Assembly (NCBI GenBank): GCA_965242895.1
Contig: OZ251507.1
Coordinates: forward strand, 1,984,001-2,048,000
Direction of reading: 5' to 3'
From: CATQHL01 sp965242895
GTDB lineage: Bacteria > Actinomycetota > Acidimicrobiia > Acidimicrobiales > CATQHL01
DNA: 64,000 bases
Numbering within the stretch: position 1 is the first letter of the stretch; every line of letters starts with the position of its first letter. The position numbers were made by a program, and so were the translations under genes. Under the pieces are notes generated by a model. The model was given only the letters and a program-made list of their open reading frames with translations, was not told the DNA's origin and made no database searches. Of this stretch, positions 1 to 9,300 are shown in pieces.

Positions 1-1467
1 AGAGCGCAGCCCGCAGGTGAATTCCGCTGAGGCGATGACTTTGGTGAACGTTCCTTGCGGGGCGCGTGTTTCACCGTAACGGTCGCGCCCCCAGCACTCC
101 ACGGAACCATCCGGGCGGAGACTGCAGGCGTGCTGCCGGCCGGAGGTGATGTCTGCGAAGACCCCGCCGGGGGGTTGCGCTAGGGGGTGATCAGCGTTGA
201 AAGGAGTAGGAGGGGGAGGGTCGGTTACCAGGCGGGCTTCATGGTGGGCCCAGCATTCCACCCTCCCGTCGGGGCGGAGCCCGCACCTGTGTGAACGCGC
301 TTCGGTGAATTTAATGTATTCCTCTTCGATGTCGAACCACCGGTAGGGTTCGGGGAGTTCCTCTCCCTCCGTCCATTCAGACAAGTCCCAGCATTCTATG
401 CCGCCGCCCCGCAGAGCGCCGCACAAGCCGACGAACGAAGCGTAGTCCCCTCGAATTGGGGGAGAGTTCCACCCTCTACCCCAGCATTCGTAGCTTCCGT
501 CTGGGCGCAGCCCGCAAGCGCCTCCTCCGCGGCCGCCGATGTTGATGGAAACGAATTCCCCCTCCGGGGGGGTGAAGTAGAAGGAGTATTGGTCGTAGCC
601 ATCGGAGTAACTACCCCAGCATTCCACAGAGTTGTCGGCTCGCATTCCGCACACGTCGGGGCCTCCGGCGGTGATGGAGGTGAACTCCCCGGGAGGGATG
701 ACGCCCTGCCCTTCTCCGGAGTCTTCGATGTTTACGTCGTAGCCGGATCCCCAGCATTCGGCTGTTGAGTCGTTCGCTCGGATGCCGCACGCGGAGTGGT
801 ATCCTGTGGCTAGGTCGGTGTATTTCCCGTCGGGTGGGATTGTTGCGTTGCCGCGGGGGGTGGAGGTTCCCCAGCATTCCATGCTCCCGTCGGCGCGGAG
901 GGCGCAGGCGTGTTCTATGCCGGCGCTGACCGCGGCGAACGCTCCTTCTGGGGGGTTGTTTAGTGCTTGATTGTTCCCCCAGCATTCTATGCTGCCGTTT
1001 GGGCGCAGCCCGCAGGCGGCTTCCCGCCCCGCTGACACGGATGCGAACTCCCCCTCGGGCGCTTCAGCGGCCTGCGGGGAAGGGTCCCATTCTAGGTTCA
1101 AGTATTCTTTTTCCCGTTCGAAGTCGAAACCTGCTCTCTCGCCGGGACCTGCTCTCGTGCCGGGTTTGGAGCCGGTTCCCCACCGCCAGCATTCCACTGA
1201 GCCGCTGCTGTGCAGCCCGCACGTGTAACCCCATCCGGCGCTGACCGCAGCGAACCCCCCGGGTGTGCTCGCCTCGGGCCGTTCAAGGGCAACAAGCGTA
1301 GAAGACGAAACAGGCGCGCTTCCCCGGGGAGAGAAACGCTGAGGCGGCGGCGCGGGCTCCGGTTCAGCGGCGCCACTGCCTGCTCCCGTATCGGCGCACC
1401 CTGCCGCTGTGAGCGCGAGCACTACCAGCACCCAGAGTGAGGCGCGTCTGCGTTCACTATCGGTCAT
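1..1467 (-). CDS. RCC1-like repeat lipoprotein, copy A (partial, runs off left edge)
   Basis: The ATG at 1467 follows an AAAGGA-type ribosome site. The product begins with a short basic stretch, a hydrophobic core and the lipobox LTAAGC, so it should be a lipid-anchored exported protein. The mature part is a chain of repeats of about 40-55 residues, each ending in a CGLR..G..ECWG-like core; at least nine full repeats are seen and the tenth is cut by the window edge, with the frame still open at base 1. Such repeats belong to the RCC1/BLIP-II beta-propeller type. Paired Cys residues in almost every repeat suggest one disulfide per blade outside the cytoplasm. It is clearly related to the two complete copies to the right but is the most divergent of the three, and its N-terminus (MTDSER) resembles that of the metalloprotease gene at 6385-10698. 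Ligand and role are unknown. Confidence 0.85.
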   Translation of the reverse strand, partial: MTDSERRRASLWVLVVLALTAAGCADTGAGSGAAEPEPAPPPQRFSPRGSAPVSSSTLVALERPEASTPGGFAAVSAGWGYTCGLHSSGSVECWRWGTGSKPGTRAGPGERAGFDFEREKEYLNLEWDPSPQAAEAPEGEFASVSAGREAACGLRPNGSIECWGNNQALNNPPEGAFAAVSAGIEHACALRADGSMECWGTSTPRGNATIPPDGKYTDLATGYHSACGIRANDSTAECWGSGYDVNIEDSGEGQGVIPPGEFTSITAGGPDVCGMRADNSVECWGSYSDGYDQYSFYFTPPEGEFVSINIGGRGGGACGLRPDGSYECWGRGWNSPPIRGDYASFVGLCGALRGGGIECWDLSEWTEGEELPEPYRWFDIEEEYIKFTEARSHRCGLRPDGRVECWAHHEARLVTDPPPPTPFNADHPLAQPPGGVFADITSGRQHACSLRPDGSVECWGRDRYGETRAPQGTFTKVIASAEFTCGLRS

Positions 1468-1481
1468 ACTTTGCGTTCCTT

Positions 1482-1598
1482 TCAAGGAGAAGAAACAGCA
1501 GCCGTCGTCGTGGTCGTGGACAATGACAGCGGAGGTGAGGCTGTGGAGTTGCAGGGGCGCGTCCTGAACGGGAGGTGGGTTTTCAACCTAGCGGTCAT
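1482..1598 (-). CDS. 38-residue chimeric mini-ORF (lipoprotein start fused to protease tail)
   Basis: An ATG at 1598 with GAGGAA about six bases upstream opens a 38-codon frame. Its first codons (MTARLK) match the start of the RCC1-like lipoproteins (MAARLRV), while the rest (RTRPCNSTASP, then a Thr run) matches the last 40 or so residues of the metalloprotease encoded at 6385-10698. The stop lies 14 bases before the next lipoprotein start, exactly as in the protease/lipoprotein junction at 6371-6384. This looks like a deletion scar that removed a fourth lipoprotein gene, leaving a short open frame. It may be translated and coupled to copy A, but no independent function is suggested. Confidence 0.45.
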   Translation of the reverse strand: MTARLKTHLPFRTRPCNSTASPPLSLSTTTTTAAVSSP

Positions 1599-1607
1599 TT
1601 TTGTTCC

Positions 1608-1705
1608 TCAAAGCGCGGGCGCGGTTGTAGTAGTAGTTGTGATGGTCGTTGTGGACGGTGAAGAGGGTGGAGTGGTTGTGGAGTTGCGGGGGCGTGTTTT
1701 GGCGG
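1608..1705 (-). pseudogene. Remnant of metalloprotease 3' end, start codon lost
   Basis: Directly after the stop of the lipoprotein gene at 1706, a second frame reads TAKTRPRNSTTTPP and then a Thr-rich run ending APAL and a stop at 1608. This matches the C-terminal tail (KTRPCNSTASP ... TTTT ... APAP) of the 1437-residue protein. At the equivalent place in the next spacer an ATG is present (CAATGACC); here it reads CAATAACC, so the start is lost. I regard it as a non-coding fossil of the duplicated unit. Confidence 0.6.
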
Positions 1706-3979
1706 TTATTGGGGTGTGGGTGTGTAGGTTTGGGTTTTCCAGGGGGTCGCGTCGTCGGGGGTTATTTCCCAGCAGTGGATGTTTCCGGTGGTGTGTAGGC
1801 CGCATTGGTGGTCGTAGCCTGCGCTTACGGCTGTGAAGGGTCCTGTTTGTTGGAAGAAGGCTGCCCCGGCGTCGTCCCAGCATTCTATGGCCCCGTCGCT
1901 GCGGAGCCCGCAGGTGTAGGTGCCTCCTACGCTGAGGGCAGTGTAGGTTTGCGGGCCGCTTGTTCTTAGCTCGTCGGGGTAGACGCCGGCTCTGGTGTAG
2001 TCGTAGTTTGTGCTTAACCCGTTCCCCCAGCATTCTATTTTCCCGTCTACGCGCAAGCCGCAGGCGTGCAGGCGTCCTGTTTCTATTTCCAGGAACTCCC
2101 GCTTGGGGGGATCTAGTATTTCCGGCCAGTAGGGTTGGTGTCGTACTACTTCTTCTCCGGGGTCTCCCCAGCATCTAACGGTGCGGTCGGGGCGCAGTCC
2201 GCAGGTGTACCCCCAGTCGTGGGCGATGTCGGCTAGGTATCTGGTGTTGTTAGGGGGGGTGCTGAGCATGGTCCCGTAGAGGAAGCGGTAACCCCCCCAG
2301 CCCGCGCTTACGCTAGTTAGGGGTTCGGTTGGGGGGAGGATTTTGCTTTGGGAGAAGACTTCTCCCCAGCATTGTATTTCCCCGCTGAGGCGCAACCCGC
2401 AGGCGTAATAGTCGGAGGCGCTGACCTTGCTGAACGCCCCCGCCGGGGGGGTGGCTCTCCCGTAGTATTCGCTTCCCCAGCAGGTCACTGTCCAGTCAGG
2501 GCGCAGCCCGCAGGCGTAGTCTTGCCCTGAGGTGATATCCACGAAAACACCCCCAGGGGTTTCCACCACGGGGTGATCATCCCTCCCTGACCAGCACTCC
2601 ACTGACCCGCTGGGGCTCAGGCCGCATATGTGGGAATCGCTAACGGCGAGTTTGACGAATAAACTTTCGTTGATTCGGCGGCTCTCGGGGAGTTCATCAC
2701 CCACTGTCCAGTCCGTCATGTTCCAGCATTCCACGCCTCCCCCGCGCAAAGCGCCGCATCCTGCCAAGTACCCGGCCCCCTGGACTGTGAGGAAGTCTCC
2801 GAGCGCTACAGAGAAGATTCTCCCATTTTTGCCCCAGCATTCGTGCTCACCGCTTGGGCGCATCCCGCAGCCGACTTCTCCGCTCACGTTGAATGTGGTG
2901 AATTCCCCCTTTGGGGGGGTGAGGTATGGATGATAATCGGGGATGGCGGGGTAAGGATCGTAGTCGGGGGAGAGGTTAGCCCAGCATTCGATGGAGCCGT
3001 TTTCTCGCTGGCCGCAAACGTCTCCACCTCCGGCGTCTATGTTGGCGAACGCCCCTGGGGGGATGACGCCTCGCCCGAAAGAGCCGTAGTCTTCGGTGAA
3101 CCCTGTTCCCCAGCATTCGGCGGTGCTGTCTTGTTGTCTGAGGCTGCATGCGAAGATATCCCCAGTGGTCAGGTCGATGTATTTCCCCTTCGGTGGGGTG
3201 GCTTCGTTGCCTCTGGTGGTGGAGGTGCCCCAGCATTCTGTTTGTCCGTTGGGTCGGAGCGCGCAGGCGTGTTCGATGCCTGCGTTGATTGCTGCGAAGT
3301 TTCCTTCGGGTGGGTTGGTGAGGGCTTTGTTGTTTCCCCAGCATTCGATTAGCCCTCCGGGGCGGAGCCCGCAGGCGGAGTCGCGTCCCGCTGAGATGGT
3401 TGTGAAGATTCCTTTGGGGGGTTGGGAGGCTTGGGGGGAGTGATCCCAGGTGAGTTCGAGGACTTGTTTTTCGCCTTCGAAGTTGAAGAAGTCGTAGGGT
3501 GTTGTGATTGGGGGGTAGTAGTCTTTGCTGTGTTCGGTTCCGTTTTCTCCCCACCGCCAGCATTCGGCGGCCCCGCCGTTGTGCAGTCCGCATGTGTATC
3601 CCCATCCTGCGCTCACCGCAGCGAACCCTCTAGGAACTGCGGCTTGCGGGGGGTCGGGGATTTCCAGGATAGCGGGCGGCGTCGTCGGCGGAGGGGCGGG
3701 ATCCATTGAAACGTTCAACCTGGGCGCGACAAGCGACACCGTGCTGGTAGACGTCGTCGGTGCCGCTGCCGGCGGGACGGGGGGCGCGGAGCCGCTGCCC
3801 CCAAGGGTGACCTGCGAAGCCGGGGCTAGGGGCGCGGTCGTGGCCGGGCGGGGGAACGAAGTGGGGGACGGGAGAGCGGTCCCCTCTTCCCCCCCGCCGG
3901 CGGAGGTGTTGGGGGCGCAGGCGGCGAGCGTGAGCGCTAGCAGCACCCCGAGCAAGCGGACTCTCAACCTAGCGGCCAT
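1706..3979 (-). CDS. RCC1-like 14-repeat lipoprotein, copy B
   Basis: The ATG at 3979 is preferred over an in-frame TTG 18 bases upstream because AAGGAAAG sits just before it and the product then starts MAARLRVRLLGVLLAL followed by the lipobox LAAC. After a Pro/Ser/Thr-rich linker of about 110 residues come 14 RCC1-like repeats, most with a CGL...ECWG core and paired Cys. Fourteen repeats would fit two seven-bladed propellers (inference). It is almost identical to copy C over long stretches, especially the N-terminus and the last six repeats, but differs through repeats 4-7. The protein should be exported and lipid-anchored; a binding or structural surface role is plausible, but no ligand can be read from the sequence. 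Confidence 0.9.
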   Translation of the reverse strand: MAARLRVRLLGVLLALTLAACAPNTSAGGGEEGTALPSPTSFPRPATTAPLAPASQVTLGGSGSAPPVPPAAAPTTSTSTVSLVAPRLNVSMDPAPPPTTPPAILEIPDPPQAAVPRGFAAVSAGWGYTCGLHNGGAAECWRWGENGTEHSKDYYPPITTPYDFFNFEGEKQVLELTWDHSPQASQPPKGIFTTISAGRDSACGLRPGGLIECWGNNKALTNPPEGNFAAINAGIEHACALRPNGQTECWGTSTTRGNEATPPKGKYIDLTTGDIFACSLRQQDSTAECWGTGFTEDYGSFGRGVIPPGAFANIDAGGGDVCGQRENGSIECWANLSPDYDPYPAIPDYHPYLTPPKGEFTTFNVSGEVGCGMRPSGEHECWGKNGRIFSVALGDFLTVQGAGYLAGCGALRGGGVECWNMTDWTVGDELPESRRINESLFVKLAVSDSHICGLSPSGSVECWSGRDDHPVVETPGGVFVDITSGQDYACGLRPDWTVTCWGSEYYGRATPPAGAFSKVSASDYYACGLRLSGEIQCWGEVFSQSKILPPTEPLTSVSAGWGGYRFLYGTMLSTPPNNTRYLADIAHDWGYTCGLRPDRTVRCWGDPGEEVVRHQPYWPEILDPPKREFLEIETGRLHACGLRVDGKIECWGNGLSTNYDYTRAGVYPDELRTSGPQTYTALSVGGTYTCGLRSDGAIECWDDAGAAFFQQTGPFTAVSAGYDHQCGLHTTGNIHCWEITPDDATPWKTQTYTPTPQ

Positions 3980-3993
3980 TCCGTGTCTTTCCT

Positions 3994-4094
3994 TCAAGCC
4001 GCGGGGGCGGTAGTCGTAGTGGTTGTGGTGGTCGTAGTGGTCGTTTTGGGCGGCGGATGTTGTGGAGTTGCAGGGGGCGTGTTTTGGCGGTCAT
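3994..4094 (-). pseudogene. Frameshifted remnant of metalloprotease 3' end
   Basis: The spacer between copies C and B again resembles the tail of the metalloprotease gene. An ATG at 4094 overlaps the TGA of copy C and reads MTAKTRP, but the frame then departs from the CNST and poly-Thr frames, implying at least two small indels. The poly-Thr frame ends APAA and stops at 3994, which leaves the same 14-base gap to the next lipoprotein start as at the other two junctions. It is probably a decayed duplicate of the tail rather than a gene. Confidence 0.6.
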
Positions 4095-6370
4095 TGGGGT
4101 GTGGGTGTGTAGGTTTGGGTTTTCCAGGGGGTCGCGTCGTCGGGGGTTGTTTCCCAGCAGTGGATGTTTCCGGTGGCGTGTAGGCCGCATTGGTGGTCGT
4201 AGCCTGCGCTTACGGCTGTGAATGGGCCTGTTTGTTGGAAGAAGGCTGCCCCGGCGTCGTCCCAGCATTCTATGACTCCGTCATTGCGGAGCCCGCAGGT
4301 GTGGGTGCCTCCTACGCTGAGGGCGGTGTAGGTTTGCGGGCCGCTGGTTCTTAGTTCGTCGGGGTAGACGCCGGCTCTGGTGTAGTCGTAGTTTGTGCTT
4401 AACCCGTTTCCCCAGCATTCTATTTTCCCGTCTACGCGCAAGCCGCAGGCGTGCAGGCGTCCTGTTTCTATTTCCAGGAATTCCCGTTGGGGGGGATCTA
4501 GTATTTCCGGCCAGTAGGGTTGGTGTCGTACTACTTCTTCTCCGGGGTCTCCCCAGCATCTAACGGTGCGGTCGGGGCGCAGTCCGCAGGTGTACCCCCA
4601 GTCGTGGGCGATGTCGGCTAGGTATCTGGTGTTGTTAGGGGGGGTGCTGAGCATGGTCCCGTAGAGGAAGCGGTAACCCCCCCAGCCCGCGCTTAGGCTA
4701 GTGAACGGTTCGGTTGGGGGGAGGATTTTGCTTTGGGAGAAGACTTCTCCCCAGCATTGTATGTCTCCGCTGAGGCGCAACCCGCAGGCGTAGTTTTGGG
4801 AGGCGCTGATTTTGCTGAACGCCCCCGCCGGGGGGGTGGCTCTCCCGTAGTATTCGCTTCCCCAGCAGGTCACTGTCCAGTCAGGGCGCAGCCCGCAGGC
4901 GTAGTCTTGCCCTGAGGTGATATCCACGAAAACACCCCCAGGGGTTTCCACCACGGGGTGATCATCCCTCCCTGACCAACATTCCACTGACCCGCTGGGG
5001 CTCAGGCCGCATATGTGGGAATCGCTAACGGCGAGTTTGACGAATAAACTTTCGTTGATTCGGCGAGTCTCGGGGAGTTCATCACCCACTGTCCAGTTCG
5101 CCATGGTCCAGCATTCCACGCCTCCCCCGCGCAAAGAGCCGCACCCCGACGCGAACCCGCCCCTTTGGACCGTGAGGTAATCGCCGGGCGGTATGGGGAA
5201 GATTCTCCCGTTGGTGCCCCAGCATTCGTGTTCACCGCTTGGGCGCATTCCGCAGGCGGCTCCTCCGCCCACGTTGAAGGTAGCGAATTCTCCCTCTGGG
5301 GGGATGAAGTAAGGATTGTAGTCGGGGATGGCGGGATGAGGATTGTAATCGGGGGAGTGGTTCGCCCAGCATTCGATGGAGCCGTTTTCCCGCTGGCCAC
5401 AGACGTCGAAAACTCCGGCGTCTATGTTGGTGAACGCTCCTGGGGGGATGACGCCTCGCCCTCGGGAACCGCGGTCTCGGGTGAAGCCTGGTCCCCAGCA
5501 TTCGGCTGTGCCGTCTTGCTTTCTGAGGGCGCACGCAAAGGTGTCCCATTCCCCGGTGGTTAGGTCTTTGTATTGTCCGTCTGGGGGGGTGGCGGGGTTG
5601 CCTCTGGTGGTGGAGGTGCCCCAGCATTCTGTTTGTCCGTTGGGTCGGAGCGCGCAGGCGTGTTCGATGCCTGCGTTGATTGCTGCGAAGTTTCCTTCGG
5701 GTGGGTTGGTGAGGGCTTTGTTGTTTCCCCAGCATTCGATTAGCCCTCCGGGGCGGAGTCCGCAGGCGGAGTCGCGTCCCGCTGAGATGGTTGTGAAGAT
5801 TCCTTTGGGGGGTTGGGAGGCTTGGGGGGAGTGGTCCCAGGTGAGTTCGAGGACTTGTTTTTCGCCTTCGAAGTTGAAGAAGTCGTAGGGTGTTGTGATT
5901 GGGGGGTAGTAGTCTTTGCTGTGTTCGGTTCCGTTTTCTCCCCACCGCCAGCATTCCGCGGTTCCGCCGTTGTGCAGTCCGCATGTGTATCCCCATCCTG
6001 CGCTTACCGCAGCGAACCCTCTAGGAACTGCGGCTTGCGGGGGGTCGGGGATTTCCAGGATAGCGGGCGGCGTCGTCGGCGGGGGGGCGGGATCCATTGA
6101 GACATCCAGCCTGGGCGCGACAAGCGACACCGGGGTGGTGGACGTCGTCGGTGCTGCTGCCGGCGGGGCGACGGGCGCGGAGCCGCTGCCCCCAAGGGTG
6201 GCCTGCGAAGTCGGGGCGGGGGGCGCGGTCGTGGCAGGGCGGGGGAACGAAGTGGGGGACGGGAGAGCGGTCCCCTCTTCCCCCCCGCCGGCGGAGGTGT
6301 TGGGGGCGCAGGCGGCGAGCGTGAGCGCTAGCAGAACCCCGAGCAAGCGGACTCTCAACCTAGCGGCCAT
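4091..6370 (-). CDS. RCC1-like 14-repeat lipoprotein, copy C
   Basis: The ATG at 6370 lies 14 bases after the stop of the upstream metalloprotease gene, with AAGGAAAG in the gap, so the two genes are very likely co-transcribed. The frame is open further upstream, but that extension only overlaps the protease tail. The product (759 residues) starts MAARLRVRLLGVLLAL with lipobox LAAC, then a Pro/Thr-rich linker and 14 RCC1-like repeats with paired Cys and CW at the end of most repeats. It is near-identical to copy B outside repeats 4-7. Its place next to the protease gene suggests it is the original member of the array. Likely a surface lipoprotein; partner and function are unknown. Confidence 0.9.
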   Translation of the reverse strand: MAARLRVRLLGVLLALTLAACAPNTSAGGGEEGTALPSPTSFPRPATTAPPAPTSQATLGGSGSAPVAPPAAAPTTSTTPVSLVAPRLDVSMDPAPPPTTPPAILEIPDPPQAAVPRGFAAVSAGWGYTCGLHNGGTAECWRWGENGTEHSKDYYPPITTPYDFFNFEGEKQVLELTWDHSPQASQPPKGIFTTISAGRDSACGLRPGGLIECWGNNKALTNPPEGNFAAINAGIEHACALRPNGQTECWGTSTTRGNPATPPDGQYKDLTTGEWDTFACALRKQDGTAECWGPGFTRDRGSRGRGVIPPGAFTNIDAGVFDVCGQRENGSIECWANHSPDYNPHPAIPDYNPYFIPPEGEFATFNVGGGAACGMRPSGEHECWGTNGRIFPIPPGDYLTVQRGGFASGCGSLRGGGVECWTMANWTVGDELPETRRINESLFVKLAVSDSHICGLSPSGSVECWSGRDDHPVVETPGGVFVDITSGQDYACGLRPDWTVTCWGSEYYGRATPPAGAFSKISASQNYACGLRLSGDIQCWGEVFSQSKILPPTEPFTSLSAGWGGYRFLYGTMLSTPPNNTRYLADIAHDWGYTCGLRPDRTVRCWGDPGEEVVRHQPYWPEILDPPQREFLEIETGRLHACGLRVDGKIECWGNGLSTNYDYTRAGVYPDELRTSGPQTYTALSVGGTHTCGLRNDGVIECWDDAGAAFFQQTGPFTAVSAGYDHQCGLHATGNIHCWETTPDDATPWKTQTYTPTPQ

Positions 6371-6384
6371 TCCGTGTCTTTCCT

Positions 6385-9300
6385 TCAGGGCGCGGGCGCG
6401 GTTGTAGTAGTGGTTGTGGTTGTAGTAGTGGTTGTGATGGACGGCGAGTAGGTGGGGGATGCTGTGGAGTTGCAGGGGCGCGTTTTGAATGGGTCTGATG
6501 GTTCCCCGAGTGTCCATTTTTCTAGTACGCCGTCGTCGTCTAGGTCTAGGTTGACTACGGATCGCTCCACGCCTACGGTGAGGGAGTCGTCGGCTAGGGG
6601 ATCGCCGCGGGTGATCCCTACGATAATGAATTGATGGTCGCGAAGTTCGTCCGTGTTAAAGTTAGTGTTCAACCTGAAACGATTGTTTTGCTGTGATCCC
6701 CAACCATCGATTCGGCCTTGACTCGTGAGGTTTCCGGCGGTGAGGGCGATGAGTTTGTCGTCGCTGGTTGTTTCGGTTGGCATGTCAAAGCTGGTGTCTG
6801 CTGTGAGAGCGGTGTAGGGGCCTGAGTAGGTGCAGTCTTCGCTGCCTGAGCGGTCTGGGTTGTTGGGGGCTCGGTGCATGACTATCCATCGGTAAGCGTT
6901 GTATACGTTGTTGCTTCCTCCGTTGCCGGGGTTCTTGTCTGTGGGCGGGTCGCCGAAGTCTAAGCGCCACACTTTTCCGCCGTTGGGATGGTCTTCGTCT
7001 CTTATGAAGCGGTTGTTTGTGAGTTTTTGGGGTCGGTAGATGGAGCGGAAGTCTTCTTCGTCGCTTGAGGTGACGGAGGAGGATCGGCAGTTGAAGTAGT
7101 CGGCGGTGTATAGGTTGGGGTTTCGTACGATTGCTTGCCAGGAGCGCGGCCCGTTGCCGTAGGAGAACAGGGATGGCTGTTTTTGGGGGATGGTTTGAGG
7201 GTTGGATGGTAATCCTGTGGGGCGCGTTTTCCAGGCGCATGTGAAGCCGTAATCGTCGAATCCGAGGAGGTGGCCGATTTCGTGGGCGAATAAAGCTATG
7301 TTGCTGCCGCCGCGGGCGTCCACGATTTGGATAGCGGAGCTGTCTATTAAGGGGGGGTCGTGGCCGGTGTGTGGTTGCATTCGGTGCCAAGTGCAGGCTA
7401 AATGTTCTGCGTTGCAGTATGTGCTAGTGTTTGCACAGTAGCTGGTGTCCGCGTTCGGGTCGGTGCATCTTCTTGATGAACAGGTGATAATGCCGGCTAT
7501 GTCCGGCTGGCAGCCTTGCTGCACAGCGGGCGCTTCGCACGCGGGCGCAGCGTCAGCAGCAGCCGCAGTTGTTGTAGTTGTAGTTGTAGTTGTTGTGGTT
7601 GTAGTTGTTGTGGGGGTGCAGCGGTAGTCGGAGACTATTATGTCGTAGTCCGCGTTGGAGATTATCCGCGGGACTTGCCATGGGGGGCTGATGTGTAGGT
7701 ATTCCCCGCATTTCGATGGGTGAGAGACGCTGCCGCTGAAGGTGAACACGGGCTGGAAGTCGCTTCCCGTTGGGTTCAAAGCGTTGTTCCAGGCGTTCAC
7801 GGCGGCGGTGAGGGTCGCTACGAAGTCTGGAGTGCTGGTGCAGACTCGCAGGGGTTCGCCTCTTCTGATCTTCTCGTTCAGATGGGCGGTTGCCTCTCTC
7901 GGTAGCGGGTAGGGCTGCCAGCCGCCGTCTACGGGCGCCTGCGGGATGACGTAGTGTTTCACGGTAGTGGACAAGTGCTCCCCGGTGGAGGGGTCGATGG
8001 CGCTGCTTGTTACCTTTATGTGGATTTCGTGCGGTATATTGTTAGTCAAGCCGGTGATCGTGCGTTCGAAGAACTCGCGCCCCTTTCTCGTTGGCGTGAC
8101 GACAGGGGTGGTGGTGAAAGTCGTAGTCGTAGTCGTTGTTGTTGAAGGCGCGGCCGCAGTCGTAGTTGTTGATGCCGCGGATATAATCGGGACGGGTGCA
8201 AGATTGATGGTTCTGCTGAGTTCCCTCCACAGCACTTTGTAACTAGTGATGCTCACCCCGGAACCCCCGGGATTGTCTGAATTATCCCAGAACACTCTGA
8301 TCTGCTTGTTCTCTCCGAGGTAAAGGATGTTAGCAGGCGGCGACGGCGGCGCGACGCAATTCATAGCCACCATCCTGATCTTCGGGGAGGCGCAAGTCAA
8401 AACAGTCGTAGTCGTAACAGTAGACGCCCCCGCAGCAGTCGTAGTAGATGCAGCCGCAACAGTCGTCGTGGTCGTCACGGCAGGAGGGGATGGCGGGGGT
8501 GGAGGCGCGGCCGGTGGAGGCGGGGGCGGTGACGTGGCTGGCGGCGGCGGCGCCGGCGCTGGGGAGACTGGAGCGGTCGTAGTCGTGGTGGTTGTGGTGG
8601 TGGGGGTGTGGCAGCGGGTGCCGCGCAGTGTTTTACCTTGGGGGCAGGAGTAGGTGTAGGTGGGGCTTGTGTACAGCGTGCGCGTGCACGTGCTTGAGGA
8701 GAGGACCCATCCTGTGGAGCAGGTTCTTGTTTTAGCTGGGTATGACCAGCACCGTCCGCCTGAGAGGGTGCCGGTGCTGCACGACTGCGAAGACGACGGC
8801 GACACGTAACTCGTGCTCGTCGTCGTCCGGGAGCACGTGCTGCCCGACCGCGACCACCCGGGCGGGCAGGTGTAGCTCAGTGTGCCGTAGCGGGTGACGT
8901 TGCTCGTCACGTTCCGGCTGCAGGTGGCCCCTGAGCGTGACCACCCTGGGGGGCAGGTGTAGGTGAGTGTGCCGTAGCGGGTGACGTTGCTCGTCACGTT
9001 CCGGCTGCAGGTGGCCCCTGAGCGTGACCACCCTGGGGGGCAGGTGTAGGTGAGTGTGCCGTAGCGGGTGACGGTGCTTGTCACGTAGCGGTAGCAGGTG
9101 GCGCCTGAGCGTGTCCAGCCGGTGGGGCAGGAGTAGCGCAGCGAACCGTAGCGGGTGACGTAACGGTAGCAAGTGCTGCCGGAGAGCGTCCACCCTGGGG
9201 AGCAGTAGTGGTAGCCGCCCGTTCCGACGATGTAACGGTAACTAGCTGAGCGGGACTGGCGCAGCAGGTAACGACAGGACGCGGGCGTCCCCCTAGGGGT

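Noticed and set aside
396..6195. Many Arg/His-rich ORFs opposite or out of frame with the lipoprotein genes, some over 150 codons
   Set aside because: They repeat in every copy because the coding repeats do, have no ribosome sites or domains, and are shadows of the true frame.
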